Origin: Przewalskia tangutica
Lineage: Eukaryota > Streptophyta > Magnoliopsida > Solanales > Solanaceae
NCBI GenBank assembly: GCA_029844215.1
Contig: CM056724.1
Location: 3,528,307 to 3,592,306, forward strand
DNA: 64,000 nucleotides
Reading direction: 5' to 3'
Part shown: positions 53,160 through 64,000 of the stretch, one piece after another
Position numbering within the stretch: position 1 is the stretch's first letter
How the letters are laid out: every line of letters begins with the position of its first letter
Program-made: the position numbers and the translations under genes
Notes under the pieces: generated by a model
What the model saw: only the letters and a program-made list of their open reading frames with translations
What the model was told of the DNA's origin: nothing
Databases searched by the model: none

Positions 53160-54286
53160 ATTATTTTATATTTTATTTATTAGTAGTAGTATTTTTAACT
53201 GGCCAATGACGATGGTGCCACTATCTTAACTGCGAAATGACAATGTTGCCACTATCTTCGTTATACTCACTCACAAAATTCAATAGGAAAAATATTGGGA
53301 GAAGGAAACAAATGGTCACTAGACCCGAACTATTGACAATCGGACGGCCGAGAAGTTTAAAAAATATTTTTAGTTTTTTATAGTTTTTTTAATATTAATT
53401 TCAATATATATATAGAAATTGTATCATTATTGTATAGAAAATGTATCATTGTTATATAATATATTTATTTATATAGTATGTTTTTAGAAAATAAACCATT
53501 GTTATATAATTTGTGATTAATAAATATATAATCAACATATGCTTGCTAATTATATAAATATTATACATGTTTGGGGATCTTTCTTGAAGGTTCTCTCAAT
53601 CAACGTATGTTTACTAATTATACACATATTACACATATTTTGGTTTTTTTTTAAGGCTCAATATGAATTTTTCTTGTCGCATATTTTTTTTGTGACAAGC
53701 TTAGTCGCCACAAAATGTGTGGTTCTTGTCGGAAAAAACTTTTAGCAACAACATTACATACAACGACCTTTAGTGGTGACTTTTTGATATCTTTGTGGCG
53801 ACTAAAAAATAAATCTTCAACAAGTAGAAGCTTCATGGCAAAGCTTCAAACAAAGAGGTTGGGTTGTTAACTTCACTGATTTGACTTCATTTTACTTGAG
53901 ATTTAATGGGGCAAGGATGGTTTTCAATATGGTTCACCTTCGTATTTTTTGTTGTATGTATCATGCCCAGTTGTAGCTATCTTTGGGATTTCGGACTATT
54001 TTTTTCGTCCAGAAGAAGATAGACCCGTCACTATAGATTTGTCAATCCATGGGCTTGGCCAAAGACATACAGGGCATACTAAGACTAAGATGAATCATCT
54101 CAGTTCCTCAGCAGACCTAGTCCCTAAATCCCTAAACTAAATAGGATGCTTATAATCGCGATCATGCCGCATCAGCTCTTCAGTCACCGCTTTTGGTACC
54201 AAATCTTTGCGGTTGCTTTTTCCAATAAACGTTGGTTACATTTCTTTATGTTATTTGTACCAGTAACTGATTTATGGATGAGTGTG
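53160..54286. other. POL2A upstream region, with a CACTA-like hairpin
   Basis: AT-rich, no gene. TTAGTCGCCACAAA (53700) and TTTGTGGCGACTAAA (53793) form an inverted pair about 80 bp apart, with GACCTTTAGTGGTGACTTT between them. Such TTAGTGGCGACT blocks are typical of the subterminal regions of plant CACTA elements, so this is probably a fragment of one. Confidence 0.5.
53203..53259. repeat. Short direct repeat in the POL2A upstream region
   Basis: AATGACGATGGTGCCACTATCTT is followed 31 bp later by AATGACAATGTTGCCACTATCTT, an imperfect 23-bp direct repeat about 205-260 bp upstream of the ATG. It could duplicate a regulatory site or be chance duplication; no known motif recognised. Confidence 0.6.
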
Positions 54287-55225
54287 TCACGACCCGACCC
54301 GACGGGCCGCGACCCGACACCATAATTGGACGCCATTACACTAACATGTCACATAATCAACTGACACTTAAGGGTAATAAAAAAATCGGCAGCATAACGC
54401 TGCATCTATAACACAAGCCTAAAGTAGGCGAGCCGACAAGGCTGTCTTACACAACTAACCAACATGTCACAACAGGCTAGCCGGCTAGGCTGCCACCAAA
54501 TAGCATCACATAAATACGAAAACAATCAAAATAGGCAAGCCGGCAATTTCGCCACTATATCTGAATCTCCCAAATCAGAGTACAACCGCACATATATATA
54601 AAAAAAGATTCACATCTCTACATACGTACAACCCACAACTGTCTACATACCTCTAAGAATCCGACGATGACATATAACGGGACAGGACCCCGTCGGGCCC
54701 GTAAATATACATAAGACAAAATAATAGTGCTCTGTACCAAAATGACGAGCTCTGAATCAAAGGAGCTCTCCCAAATAGTTGAGCAGAAACCTAGACCGGA
54801 GGATCCCCAAACTGAATACCTATACTTGCGGGAATGAACGCAGCTCCCGAAGGGGGTCAGTACAACAGGTACCAAGTATGTAAACAAGAAGTACAGTAAA
54901 TCAGATCATAACTGTACAAAGGAATGACATGGCAAGTATGAAAATCAAATACCAGATCCTACCGTGTCATATAAAATAAAAGTCAACTGTACCTTTTTCA
55001 AAGAGAGTTGTTTTTTTAAAACTATGTATGTCTAGTCATGTATTCTTATACTCTATATACATCTCATGGGAATCTATCCTGCATCGTGAATACAAGTTCA
55101 CGGACAATACACATCTCATGGACTTCCAATAAAATCTTTAAAACTAACTTCCATTTTAGAAATATCAACACAATACCATGCCTTCCTTTTTAGAAATATT
55201 ATTTTCACAATAAGAGTTATCTCAT

Positions 55226-55620
55226 AATCACGGACGTTCTCACATGATTTTCATAAGGGCGTATAAGTCATAATCATAGACATACTCACATGATTTCCGT
55301 ATAATATATAAGTCATGATCATGGACATTCTCACATGATTTCCGTATAATATATAAGTCATAATCATGGACATTCTCACATGATTTCCGTATAATATATG
55401 AAAGTCATAATCATGGACATTCTCACATGATTTCCGTATAATATATAAGTCATAATCATGGACATTCTCACATGATTTCCGTATAATATACAAGTCATAA
55501 TCATGGACATTCTCACATGATTTTCGTATAATATATATGTCATAATCATGGACATTCTCACATGATTTCTGTATAATATATAAGTCATAATCATGGACAT
55601 TCTCACGTGATTCCCTTATA
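55226..55620. repeat. 45-bp tandem array, about nine units
   Basis: Unit CATAATCATGGACATTCTCACATGATTTCCGTATAATATATAAGT, 45 bp (cited as ATGGACATTCTCACATGATT plus TTCCGTATAATATATAAGT). Because 45 is divisible by three, all minus frames stay open and yield a repetitive peptide with NVHDYDLYII; this is an artefact of the array rather than a gene. Unit similarity falls at the left end. Confidence 0.92.
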
Positions 55621-58600
55621 ATCATCGGGTATGTGCATACAACGTGTCCCGACCCACCATGGGACTCGGTGTAACAATGCAATCATATGACATTTTAAAC
55701 CATCTTCTGACTTTCCATAAAGTCATTATAACAAACTTTTATTTTAGAAAACTAAGACACTATCACATCTTCTTTTTACACAAACCGAGACACTATCACT
55801 TCTTTCCTTTTAATAAAACCAAGACATTATCATGTGATGTAACATTAGGGAGTTGGACTCCAAAAGTATTAAGTACATTTATCCCTTTTTAAAAAAAGAA
55901 TCCTTTCATATAATAAACCTCAAGGTACTAACACCCGTAGTATCAAAGCACTTCTACTTTCAAAATCAAATAATCTATACTTTTAAAGTCATTTCCAATT
56001 ATAAAATAAATCAACTTATACTTTCAAAACCAAGTAATATATACTCTTAAAACCAAGTAACATATACTTTTTAAATTTAACTCGAGGCTTTAAAATCAAG
56101 TAATTTCTACTCTTTAAATAAAGTCACTTACATCTTTTGAAACCAAGTCATTTATACTTCATATAACTCAAGTCGCTTACTTTCAAAATCAAATCATATA
56201 TTCTTTCAAAATAAATCAAGTTTCAAGACTTTCAAAACCAAGACAAGTATACTTCAATAAGCAAAGCTAGTATACTTCAAGAATAATCATGCCAATAGAA
56301 GGAAGTTGGTTCACATACCTTAGCGTTCTTCTACCAACCCGCTAAGTGGAATACGCTCACGTATCACTTCCACCTATCACGACAATAGCATGTATATTAA
56401 CTACATGCCGTTAAGGGGAGGTTAGGGACTTAAGTAATGTTCCTATTTCTACGAAAAATTGGGCAGCACTTCCTTTGTTTCTACGTACTTTTCCACCTTT
56501 AAAAAGACCCAATTTCAATAATAACCAAGCCACGACTAAGGGCACAATCAACATTTAATTCAAAGGGGATTACACGCCTACTAGACGTGTACAATTTTGC
56601 CCACAATCATATGTAAACAGTCGATAAAATGCATATAACAAGGTTCAATAATTTCCATACCAATTTCGGCCACAACGTCACCACTCTATGACTTTTTCCT
56701 TAATTCTTAATCAACTCATCTTCCAACAATTCCATATATCAAATACATCTTTAAACATCAATGTTTCCTTTCAATTATCAACATGCAATTAGCAATCATA
56801 ATAACAACAATAACACTTTAATCCAATGTATACAACATGGTCCTAAAATCGGCTACAACACTAAATTTGTCACATGCATTGCCTAAACTTCAAGTTTCTC
56901 TCAACATACATTCATTACTTCAATTATTACAACATGCAGCTCAAATTATATCATAGAAGAAAGAATTTATACCTCAAACAAAGCCAAAACAACCCCTAAT
57001 TCGAATCCACTGCTTCGCCGAACAACCCACGGTTTTATCAACTTTTCTTGCCTAATTCCTCACGTTTTCAACTCCAATTCAACATGCATACAATCTATGA
57101 TGTTAACCCATCATTTATACATATTTTCTCTTCCAAAAACTTGTCTCAAAAACTTGAATTTCTCTGCTCAAAATCGGCCAGCAGTGGCGGAATTCACTGT
57201 TCTGCCAACTGAAATTGTAACGTCCATAACTTTCTACTCTGATGTCCTATCGACGAGTGGTTTATTGAGTTGGAAACTATACTCGACGAACTGCATTTTA
57301 GGCTTTTGAAACACAAAAAAAATCTTAATATACGAGGAGATATACCCCTCCAAAGTTGACTGAAAATCGCCTGTAATTGCATCAGCGATTGCCACATTTT
57401 TCACGATTTTCCTCTTATTTTTGGCTTCTAATTTAGGTGAACATTCTTAATCTAGGAGGGGAATTGAAAGCTTAATTTTCCTGGCTATGGGGAGGATATA
57501 TTTTTGGTTGGATTGGGGAGGAAAGGAGATGAGTTTTGCCTATGCTTGAATTGGAGAAGATGAATGAATTAGAAAATAGGTTAAGTAAGGTTTCAATTAT
57601 AAAATCTGAAAATCAAGTGTTAACACTTTGGTCCCTCATTATCTACTTAAATTGTATCAATTCCCCAAGTAATAAATCTGAATCCCTCTTCTTTTAATTT
57701 TCCGAAAGTTTCATAAGGTCTCGTATTCTTCATGCCGTAATTCTTATAATATGTTACCAATCCTTAATGGGAATATATATAACTATCATTTTCCATTTTC
57801 ATTGACACGCTTATAGCAACCAAAAAAAAAAAATCGGACTCACATCCTTTGAATATCAACTTCCAGATTAGCTTGTATAAATATATTTTATATCCAATAT
57901 CCGAATCTTATTTCTTAATGACGTTCTTAATTTGTAAAATCCGGGAAAAAAAATAATATATAGTTGTTGGTTGGGTTAATAAAAATACATATATAGATAT
58001 AAAAAAACAAAGAATAAATTGTATGAGATGGAGTTAGTGTTAAAGTTAGATAAATAGATAGATAAAATGAAAATAAAAATTAAATAAAAAAAAAAGGCAA
58101 AAGGGTATGTTGCATGCACGTCCTTTCCTTCCCCTCCCCCCCTTTTCATTTCCCTTCAATCTCTTGGCTTTCCCCTCCCATAAGTTATACAACCATCTCC
58201 ACTTATACATTGTATTTACACACAAACAAAGTACATAACATAAAGATTAGAAAATCAGAAAAAAACAAGTGAATAAGAAGAGGAAAAATCTGGAAAAAAA
58301 TAAGAGAGCAAGAAGAACAACAATAAAAGAAATACTAGAGAGCAGGGTCCCTTGTAGCAACCGAACAACAATCATTTCACACATACAAGGTGAGTTTTCT
58401 CACTCAGAAATTATTGGTAACATCTTTTATTTTAAGTTCAATACATGTTAGAATAATAATTGAGTGTTGAAAAGAAATAGCGAGCTTGTGATTGTTTAGA
58501 CAACTAGTTGCGTCACGAACTTTACGAACTGGTTTCACTAAGTTATAATGGTTAGAATTTTATGAAATTAGAAAGAATGGTACACCTCTCTATTATGATC

Positions 58601-59439
58601 ATATAGAACCAAAAATGAGGTAAAATGGACATACAGTTTAAAAGTTATCATAGTTCAAACTTCCTGCCTTAGATTTGGCCGAAATTCGGAAAGACATAAT
58701 TACGAACTGTTTTTATTGAGTTTTACTTATTGTAATTATATAAAAATTTACATGGTTGTAAATATCTCTGTTACGGACAGATATAGTTAAATATAGGATA
58801 AAACAGACTTACGAGTTGAGAGTTATTGTAGTTTGAAGTTCTTCTCGGATTCATCTAATCCGTAAGGCATGACGTTGAAACGTAAAACTGTACTAATTCG
58901 TGGGAAATATGAAAATTGAAGTTAAATGAAAGTTCTATATCACTCTGTTGTGGACATTTTGAGACCTTACGGAGGTCTATACGACTTACGGATTGAGAGT
59001 TATCGTTGTTTAAACTTTGTTCCTCGGATCTATCGAGATCCAGGAAAGGCAGAGAATAAAAATGAAAAACTGTACCAAATGGTACAGAATATTAAAGGAT
59101 GGTTCACATGGAGACGTGTAGCTCTCTGTTCTCGTCATTTTGAGATTTTATGGGGCTTGAACGAGTTTACAGATTAGGAGTTATGACTATTCTAAGATTT
59201 GATTCTGTTTAATAAAAATTCTGCCGAAATAAATTTCATGTGGCTGTTTTGAGGATAAATTTGTGTTAGTTACCCAAGGTAGTTTTAAATGAAATTTGAT
59301 ACAGTGAAAGATCTCCGTCTTACCTTAGTTTCCGCTTGAGAAACACCTTAGTTGGAGTTATGGTTAAAAAGTTATAATCGTTACAAGTATGAGTGACAGA
59401 ATGTTGGGAAAGAGAATATTATTTATTCGAGCTTCTGAA

Positions 59440-59850
59440 AAATATGAAAAGTGAATACGTGTTCACATAAATATATAAATATATAATGGATCGGGTTGCA
59501 CGCCGCAACAAAATGTAAAGTGAATACGCGTTCACAAATACGTAAACATAATGGATCGGGTTGCACGCCGCAACAAAATGTAAAGTGAATACGCGTTCAC
59601 AAATACGTAAACATAATGGATCGGGTTGCACGCCGCAACAAAACGTAAAGTGAATATGCGTTCACAAATACATAAACATAATGGATCGGGTTGCACGCCG
59701 CAACAAAACGTAAAGTGAATACGTGTTCACAAATACGTAAATATAATGGATCGGGTTGCACGTCGCAGCAAATATGAAAGATGAATACATGTTCACCTAT
59801 ATATATAAATATGAAAAGTGAATACGCGTTCACAAATATATAAATGTAAC
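59440..59850. repeat. 64-65-bp tandem array, about six units
   Basis: Each unit has GTGAATACGCGTTCACAAAT, a near-perfect palindrome (GTGAAtaCGCGttTTCAC type), followed by TACGTAAACATAATGGATCG and GGTTGCACGCCGCAACAAAA. CpG-rich in an AT-rich setting. The outer units are more diverged. The array is in the right half of the LTR-like segment. Confidence 0.92.
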
Positions 59851-62635
59851 AAACATATGGAAATGCAGGGGAATGTCTTAACGTATAATACGAGATAAAA
59901 TGAAGTGTTAGTTAAACTGAAAATTTCCTATGAGGAGTTGCTGCATATTTAAAAGTGTTATAACCTGATATATTTTTGCAATATGCTTATTACGTTATAA
60001 TGTGATTGCACTTGGAATATTGTGGTGTTACTTTGAATTGCAGTGTAAGGTTCTCACTTAGCCCCGGATGGTAGGGCTGACTCTTTATTTAACATGTTTC
60101 AGGAAAACGTGATAGAGGAAAGACTCCACGCCAAGGCTAGCGATCGTCCCGCAGCCTCTTGTCATACCAAGTCCATTGCTTCGGGCTTGGTATTCGTCAG
60201 GTTCAGAATGTCAATTTCAGTGTCTCGGGAAATGGCCGTGTGGGATGGTCTCCCTTCCAACTTAGAATAATCTTTGTCAGTATGTTATGTAGAAACAATA
60301 TTTGCACAAGCATGGGCTCGCGTTATGTTTTCAATAAAGTCATAAACAGATTTTTTTATTGTTATTTTTATTAATAGCTCCGTATTTGAATATAAGTTTA
60401 AATTTTTAAATAAAGAGAATTAAATGGTGCTCCTAGTGGGAAATAATTGTCCAGGTGCCATCACGCCCTAAGTAAAGGCTTAGGAAAAGTCGGGGCGTGA
60501 CATAATTATTGTCTTAATCTTACGAGGTGTAACAGAGTGCTCTTGGAGTAGTCGGTCAGATTGATATTTCAATCTTTCTTCTTAGAACGTATTGATTTAT
60601 GTCATGTAGTTTTTTTGTTTTTGTACCTTTGTCGTCCCTCAGCCCCTCTCCCACCTTTTCTATCTATCATTAGATGTAGGGCGGGTGGCGTACCTCACTG
60701 AGCTATCGATCGCGAAGCTATCACCCGGTTCAACCAACCGTCAGTCCCGGTGCCTTTGCTATTGATTTGACCGCTTCTCATCGTTAATCCAGGTTCACCT
60801 TGGCCCTCGAGTTCAAACAATTACACCCAAATGCTCCCTGTGACGACTTCGATGTGCCTTAGTTTCATTTCTCTTTGTGCATCTTTCTTTTTTATGAGAT
60901 GTATTCACATCTCTCTCTTTATCTATTTATGATTTCAAGAATTTATGTCCTGAACTCGGGCATAAAGGCTTTGTTGATCATAAGAAAGTGACTCTCCAGA
61001 ATCTGAAAAGTATGAGGGGGGAGTTGCTAGACTATTTGAGGAACTCCAATCCCTTCTCATTAGCTCTCTGATTCTCAGGCTAATATTGAAATGTGGATCC
61101 TCAGGCCCAGACATTGGCTTCAGATTCCCAGAGAGAGTAGAATAGAAGAGTCTGTCGACTCTTTTGAGTTTTAGAAGGTTTAAATAAATGTCTGTAGACG
61201 CAAAGTAGTGTGTTCGAACGAATGTGAGAGAAGATGAAATTGGGCTTCAAGAAAGAGGAGCGGAGCAACTCGACTGTAAGGAGAGGCGCGGGCCGTGAGC
61301 GCGGTGGGAACAAACTTCCCAAGAAGCCAGCCTGGGCCGGGGTCAGCGCTTTTGAGAATGGAGAAGGTAAAGACCTTGCTTCTTTCGCTTGTTCATCTCT
61401 CCGTCCGGAAAGGAATTGTTGCTTTGGCTTTACTCACACCAGTGACATATTTCTATGCGGGTCTTACAAAAAAATGATTAGGTTATTTCGAAAAATATAT
61501 TCAATCAACCCCACTCCTAAATAATTTAAGGTAATGAGAACGATTTAAGAATTCAAAATGATTATTTTTTCATCATTGACTTATACTGGACATTTATGAG
61601 ATGTTATTATTTTTGTTTTGAATTGTTTCTCAATAATGTTTTCAATTACACTTATTACTTATATAGTTTGCTATTAACCATTGTCTCAGATATATTCACT
61701 AAGTACCCAGTCATACCATTGTTGTTTTGATAGTGTGTTAGGTAACACAAAAGAGCATGTTCGTGATACATGTGCATAGTAGGAGAACTTGCTGATTTCC
61801 AGACTTATTGGTGAGCCCACACCTTGTTCGTGGAACACCCCCTATCTTCAATTTTATTATTTTAATTTATGGGCTGCGTCCCGAAGTTAGAAACTTGATT
61901 AGTTTTATCTTAGAAGCTCCATAGATAGTTGTCTTGCTGTGGATAGTTTTTTTAATTCTCGTACGACTTATTGAGGCGTTTGCCACGTGTTATTGATTAT
62001 TCATATTACACTTCCGCTGATTTATATAAGTATGAGTATGTTGTCATCTAGTCATAAACAAATGTTTAAATAAATATTAAAAGACTATTAAAAGAGAATA
62101 GATGTTTATTAATTTTTTAAGATGCTCCCGATGTTGTTCATAACATCGGATGCATGTTATGTCCAAGGTGGGTTTTGGGGCATGACAACCATGGATTTAC
62201 CTCCTTTTGTACCAATGAAATAATTCACTATTAAATCATACTTAATTTTCCAGTCACACCATCAGTAAGCCTGATTTGATTAAATTCTAATTTTTGAATT
62301 TGGTACCTAAAATAAAAAATTAAGGTATGAAATTGGGTTCAATGGTTGAAGGGTAATAAAAAGGTTGAGAAAAAAAGACGAAAAAAACATTTAAGTAAGA
62401 AATACATGTGTCAAACGCGTGTCTTTGACCGCTCTTGGCATTTTAGAACATTTTAGGGGGGTGACAATTCCGTTTTAAAAAACTTTAAGGGTGTAATCGG
62501 ACTCCCACAAAGAAAAAGTGTGTAGTTGAGATTTCAGGATGTATTTGACTATTTTCTCAATAACAACATTTTGGAGCTCTTAGAATATGTATCACCACTA
62601 ATTTCAAAGAGTAACACTACTTATTAAAATAACTT

Positions 62636-62790
62636 GTGTCACCCATTCTTAAATTTGAAACTTATTTGTCACCCATTCTTAAATTTGAAACTTATTTGTC
62701 ACCCATTCTTAAATTTGAAACTTATTTGTCACCCATTCTTAAATTTGAAACTTATTTGTCACCCATTCTTAAATTTGAAACTTATTTATC
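62636..62790. repeat. 30-bp tandem array, five units
   Basis: GTCACCCATTCTTAAATTTG plus AAACTTATTT repeats five times with almost no change, so it is recent. The length is a multiple of three, which leaves a fortuitous open frame (LSPILKFETY repeated). There are no spacers, so it is not CRISPR-like. Confidence 0.95.
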
Positions 62791-62968
62791 ACCCTTAATT
62801 CATTCCGTGTTCATTAAGATATAATATGTGATTTGAGAATTTCAATCTTTAAAATAATTACATTAATATCATTCTGAATTAATTCGGTATCACTTAGTAT
62901 TTCTATTTTCACTCTTGATTTTAAGCTAGTTATTAGTTTATATTTAAGTTAATTACATAAGTACAATT

Positions 62969-62971
<3 letters not shown>

Positions 62972-63001
<30 letters not shown>
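62972..63001. repeat. AAT microsatellite
   Basis: About ten uninterrupted AAT/ATA triplets. Confidence 0.9.
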
Positions 63002-63002
<1 letters not shown>

Positions 63003-63210
63003 AATACATACTTAAATAAAGGAGTGCGGACTCATAAAGTGGTCTCCAACTTATTTAGGTCTGAGATATAATTTTTATTATTTTATGGTGCAAATTAAAC
63101 AAGGACCATAGCTAAGGGGGCAAAAAGCAAAATACTCCCAACTTATTAAATCAAAGATATAAGTTAACGGTGGGGATCTAATCTCTCCATAACAATCGCA
63201 AAAGCCCTAA

Positions 63211-63220
63211 CTATATATAC
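63211..63220 (+). promoter_or_regulatory. TATA box of the P2 gene
   Basis: CTATATATAC, preceded immediately by AAAGCCCTAA, one base different from the telo-box AAACCCTAA that is common in plant ribosomal protein promoters. Transcription would start near 63240-63250. Confidence 0.6.
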
Positions 63221-63305
63221 ATAGCATTCACCACAAAGCCTAGTCTGAGTAGCAGCCCTACCCCTAACAACTACACACATTTTCTTAGTATCCAAATCTC
63301 ACAAA

Positions 63306-63386
63306 GTAATTATTTTTTTCTCTAATTATTCATTACTGTTTTGTGATTTATTCTTGTATTATATCTGAAAATCTATTTTTTTATAG
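63306..63386 (+). other. Possible 5' UTR intron of the P2 gene
   Basis: TCACAAA/GTAATT at the start and a long T-rich tract ending TTTTTTTATAG/AGAAG at the end give an 81-bp, T-rich candidate intron just before the ATG. Leader introns are common in plant ribosomal protein genes. It remains unproven. Confidence 0.5.
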
Positions 63387-63394
63387 AGAAGAAA

Positions 63395-63482
63395 ATGAAG
63401 GTTATTGCTGCATACTTGTTGGCTGTTTTGGGTGGCAACACATGCCCATCTGGTGCTGATTTGAAGAAGATCCTTAGTTCTG
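63395..63482 (+). CDS. RPP2: 60S acidic ribosomal protein P2, first coding exon (partial gene)
   Basis: Stalk protein of the large ribosomal subunit; P1/P2 dimers bind P0 and recruit elongation factors. The exon reads MKVIAAYLLAVLGGNTCPSG, then ADLKKILSS, the conserved N-terminus of plant P2 proteins (usual length about 110-115 aa). It ends in phase 1 at TCTG/GTATTG; the remaining exons, including the acidic GFSLFD end, lie beyond 64000. ATG context GAAAATGAAGG is acceptable. The first intron runs past the window and holds a TS/RTE-tail fragment. Divergent from POL2A, about 10.4 kb away, so a shared promoter is unlikely. Confidence 0.92.
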
Positions 63483-63619
63483 GTATTGTCTTTTTTCACC
63501 CCCATAGATATCTATTGAATTTTCTGTATTTTTAACTGATTTATGCGTATACCCATTTCATTAATAGAGTTTATAGTGCATTTGTAATTGATTTGTACCT
63601 GTATGCAATTGGTTTAGCC

Positions 63620-63705
63620 TTTGTACCTAACAAGGTAGGTAGGTTAAGGTATGCGTCTCCAGACCCCACGTTGTGTGATTTCATTTGCTGTGTTGTTTGT
63701 GTAGT
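63620..63705 (+). mobile_element. TS/RTE tail fragment in P2 intron 1
   Basis: CCTAACAAGGTAGGTAGG, AAGGTATGCGTCTCCAGACC, CCACGTTGTGTGATTTCATT, GCTGTGTTGTTTGTGTAG: a decayed copy of the tail seen at 14758-14872, same orientation. Confidence 0.6.
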
Positions 63706-64000
63706 ATTGCTAATAGATGAAGCACCTAGCTGTCAAACTTAAGGATAATTGATCATGTTATGTAATACCATCTGAATGTATCCTTATTAGATGTTCTATT
63801 AGGTTTTACTTTCCCTTCTTAGAGGAAAACCCTGTCATTGATTTGTATTTCATGGATTTAAGAAACATCATAAACTGATGGGTTGATGCTCTTGAACAAT
63901 GTCATCTTGTTATTAACCTTGGCTACTACTGTATACTCTTTGACATTTTATGTTGGTAGCTCTTAGTTTTTCGTTCTCAATTTTGTTAAATGTGTGCTGC

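Larger units (their letters stand above)
54287..60501. mobile_element. 6.2-kb LTR-like segment of a gypsy-type element
   Basis: Begins TGTCACGACCCGACCC and ends GTCGGGGCGTGACA, an inverted terminal pair characteristic of many Solanaceae Ty3-gypsy LTRs. Inside are familiar blocks (CTATACTTGCGGGAATGAACGC, GCCCCGGATGGTAGGGC), two tandem arrays, and a C/T-rich stretch at 58115-58200. No integrase, RT or other coding domain was seen in any frame. It could be a giant solo LTR, a LARD-like element or two LTR pieces joined. A target duplication is not evident. Confidence 0.55.
60502..63100. other. Intergenic region between the LTR-like segment and the P2 gene
   Basis: No supported gene. Stretch 60640-61480 is richer in G+C than its surroundings and might be an organelle-DNA insert or old retroelement. 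Around 62178 a sequence ends GGTTTTGGGGCATGACA, like the end of a gypsy LTR. Two simple arrays follow (62636 and 62972). Confidence 0.5.

Noticed and set aside
55251..55682. 143-codon repetitive open frame
   Set aside because: It is the translation of a 45-bp tandem DNA array; period divisible by three keeps frames open. No known domain.
61234..61524. 96-codon open frame as a gene
   Set aside because: No recognisable domain, no promoter or splice context; it lies in a compositionally odd patch possibly of organelle or repeat origin.
62636..62824. 62-codon repetitive open frame, or a CRISPR-like array
   Set aside because: Contiguous 30-bp tandem units without spacers in plant DNA; simple minisatellite.
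63201..63210. Perfect telo-box in the P2 promoter
   Set aside because: AAAGCCCTAA differs from AAACCCTAA by one base, so it is only suggestive.

Overview
This is plant nuclear DNA, almost certainly from a Solanaceae genome. The evidence is a plant-type DNA polymerase epsilon gene with many small GT-AG exons, a plant 60S acidic ribosomal protein P2 gene, and many repeats typical of Solanaceae: Au-type SINEs, the TS-like tail ending in GTT repeats, RTE LINEs, short-LTR copia elements, TRIMs and hAT MITEs.

Layout. From 53000 down to 2040 on the minus strand lies one complete gene, the catalytic subunit of DNA polymerase epsilon (POL2A/TIL1/POLE type). I could place 49 coding exons. They join with matching phases into 6651 nt (2216 aa plus stop) without a frame break, although the gene spans 51 kb. 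The exonuclease motifs, the polymerase A/B/C motifs, the inactive C-terminal polymerase-like half and the C-terminal Cys-rich zinc region are all readable. An E2F-type site lies 139 bp upstream of the ATG, as expected for an S-phase replication gene. The gene is long because its introns hold insertions: intron 32 (8.9 kb) carries a hAT element and a whole copia element; intron 33 (6.0 kb) carries L1 and RTE LINE fragments and a perfect-looking 450-bp-arm inverted repeat; intron 35 carries a copia nested in a truncated LINE; intron 24 carries an RTE LINE and a copia tail; introns 11, 13, 15 and 4 carry SINEs, TRIMs, L1 tails and MITEs. Intron 2 is a tandem-repeat patch that includes extra copies of coding exon 2.

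Left edge (1-1434): a retroelement gag remnant, primer-binding site and LTR, with a hAT MITE inside the LTR. Right side (53.2-63.1 kb): non-genic, dominated by a 6.2-kb segment bounded by TGTCACGACCC/GGGCGTGACA that contains two satellite-like tandem arrays. The first coding exon of a P2 ribosomal protein gene starts at 63395 on the plus strand and runs off the window. The two genes are divergent and about 10 kb apart.

I see no prokaryote-type operon, CRISPR array or novel multi-gene system. The items most worth following up are the duplicated exon 2, the long intronic foldback, the three-LTR TRIM and the LINE/SINE tail relationship. All identifications are from reading the sequence and from remembered family motifs; no database search was run.
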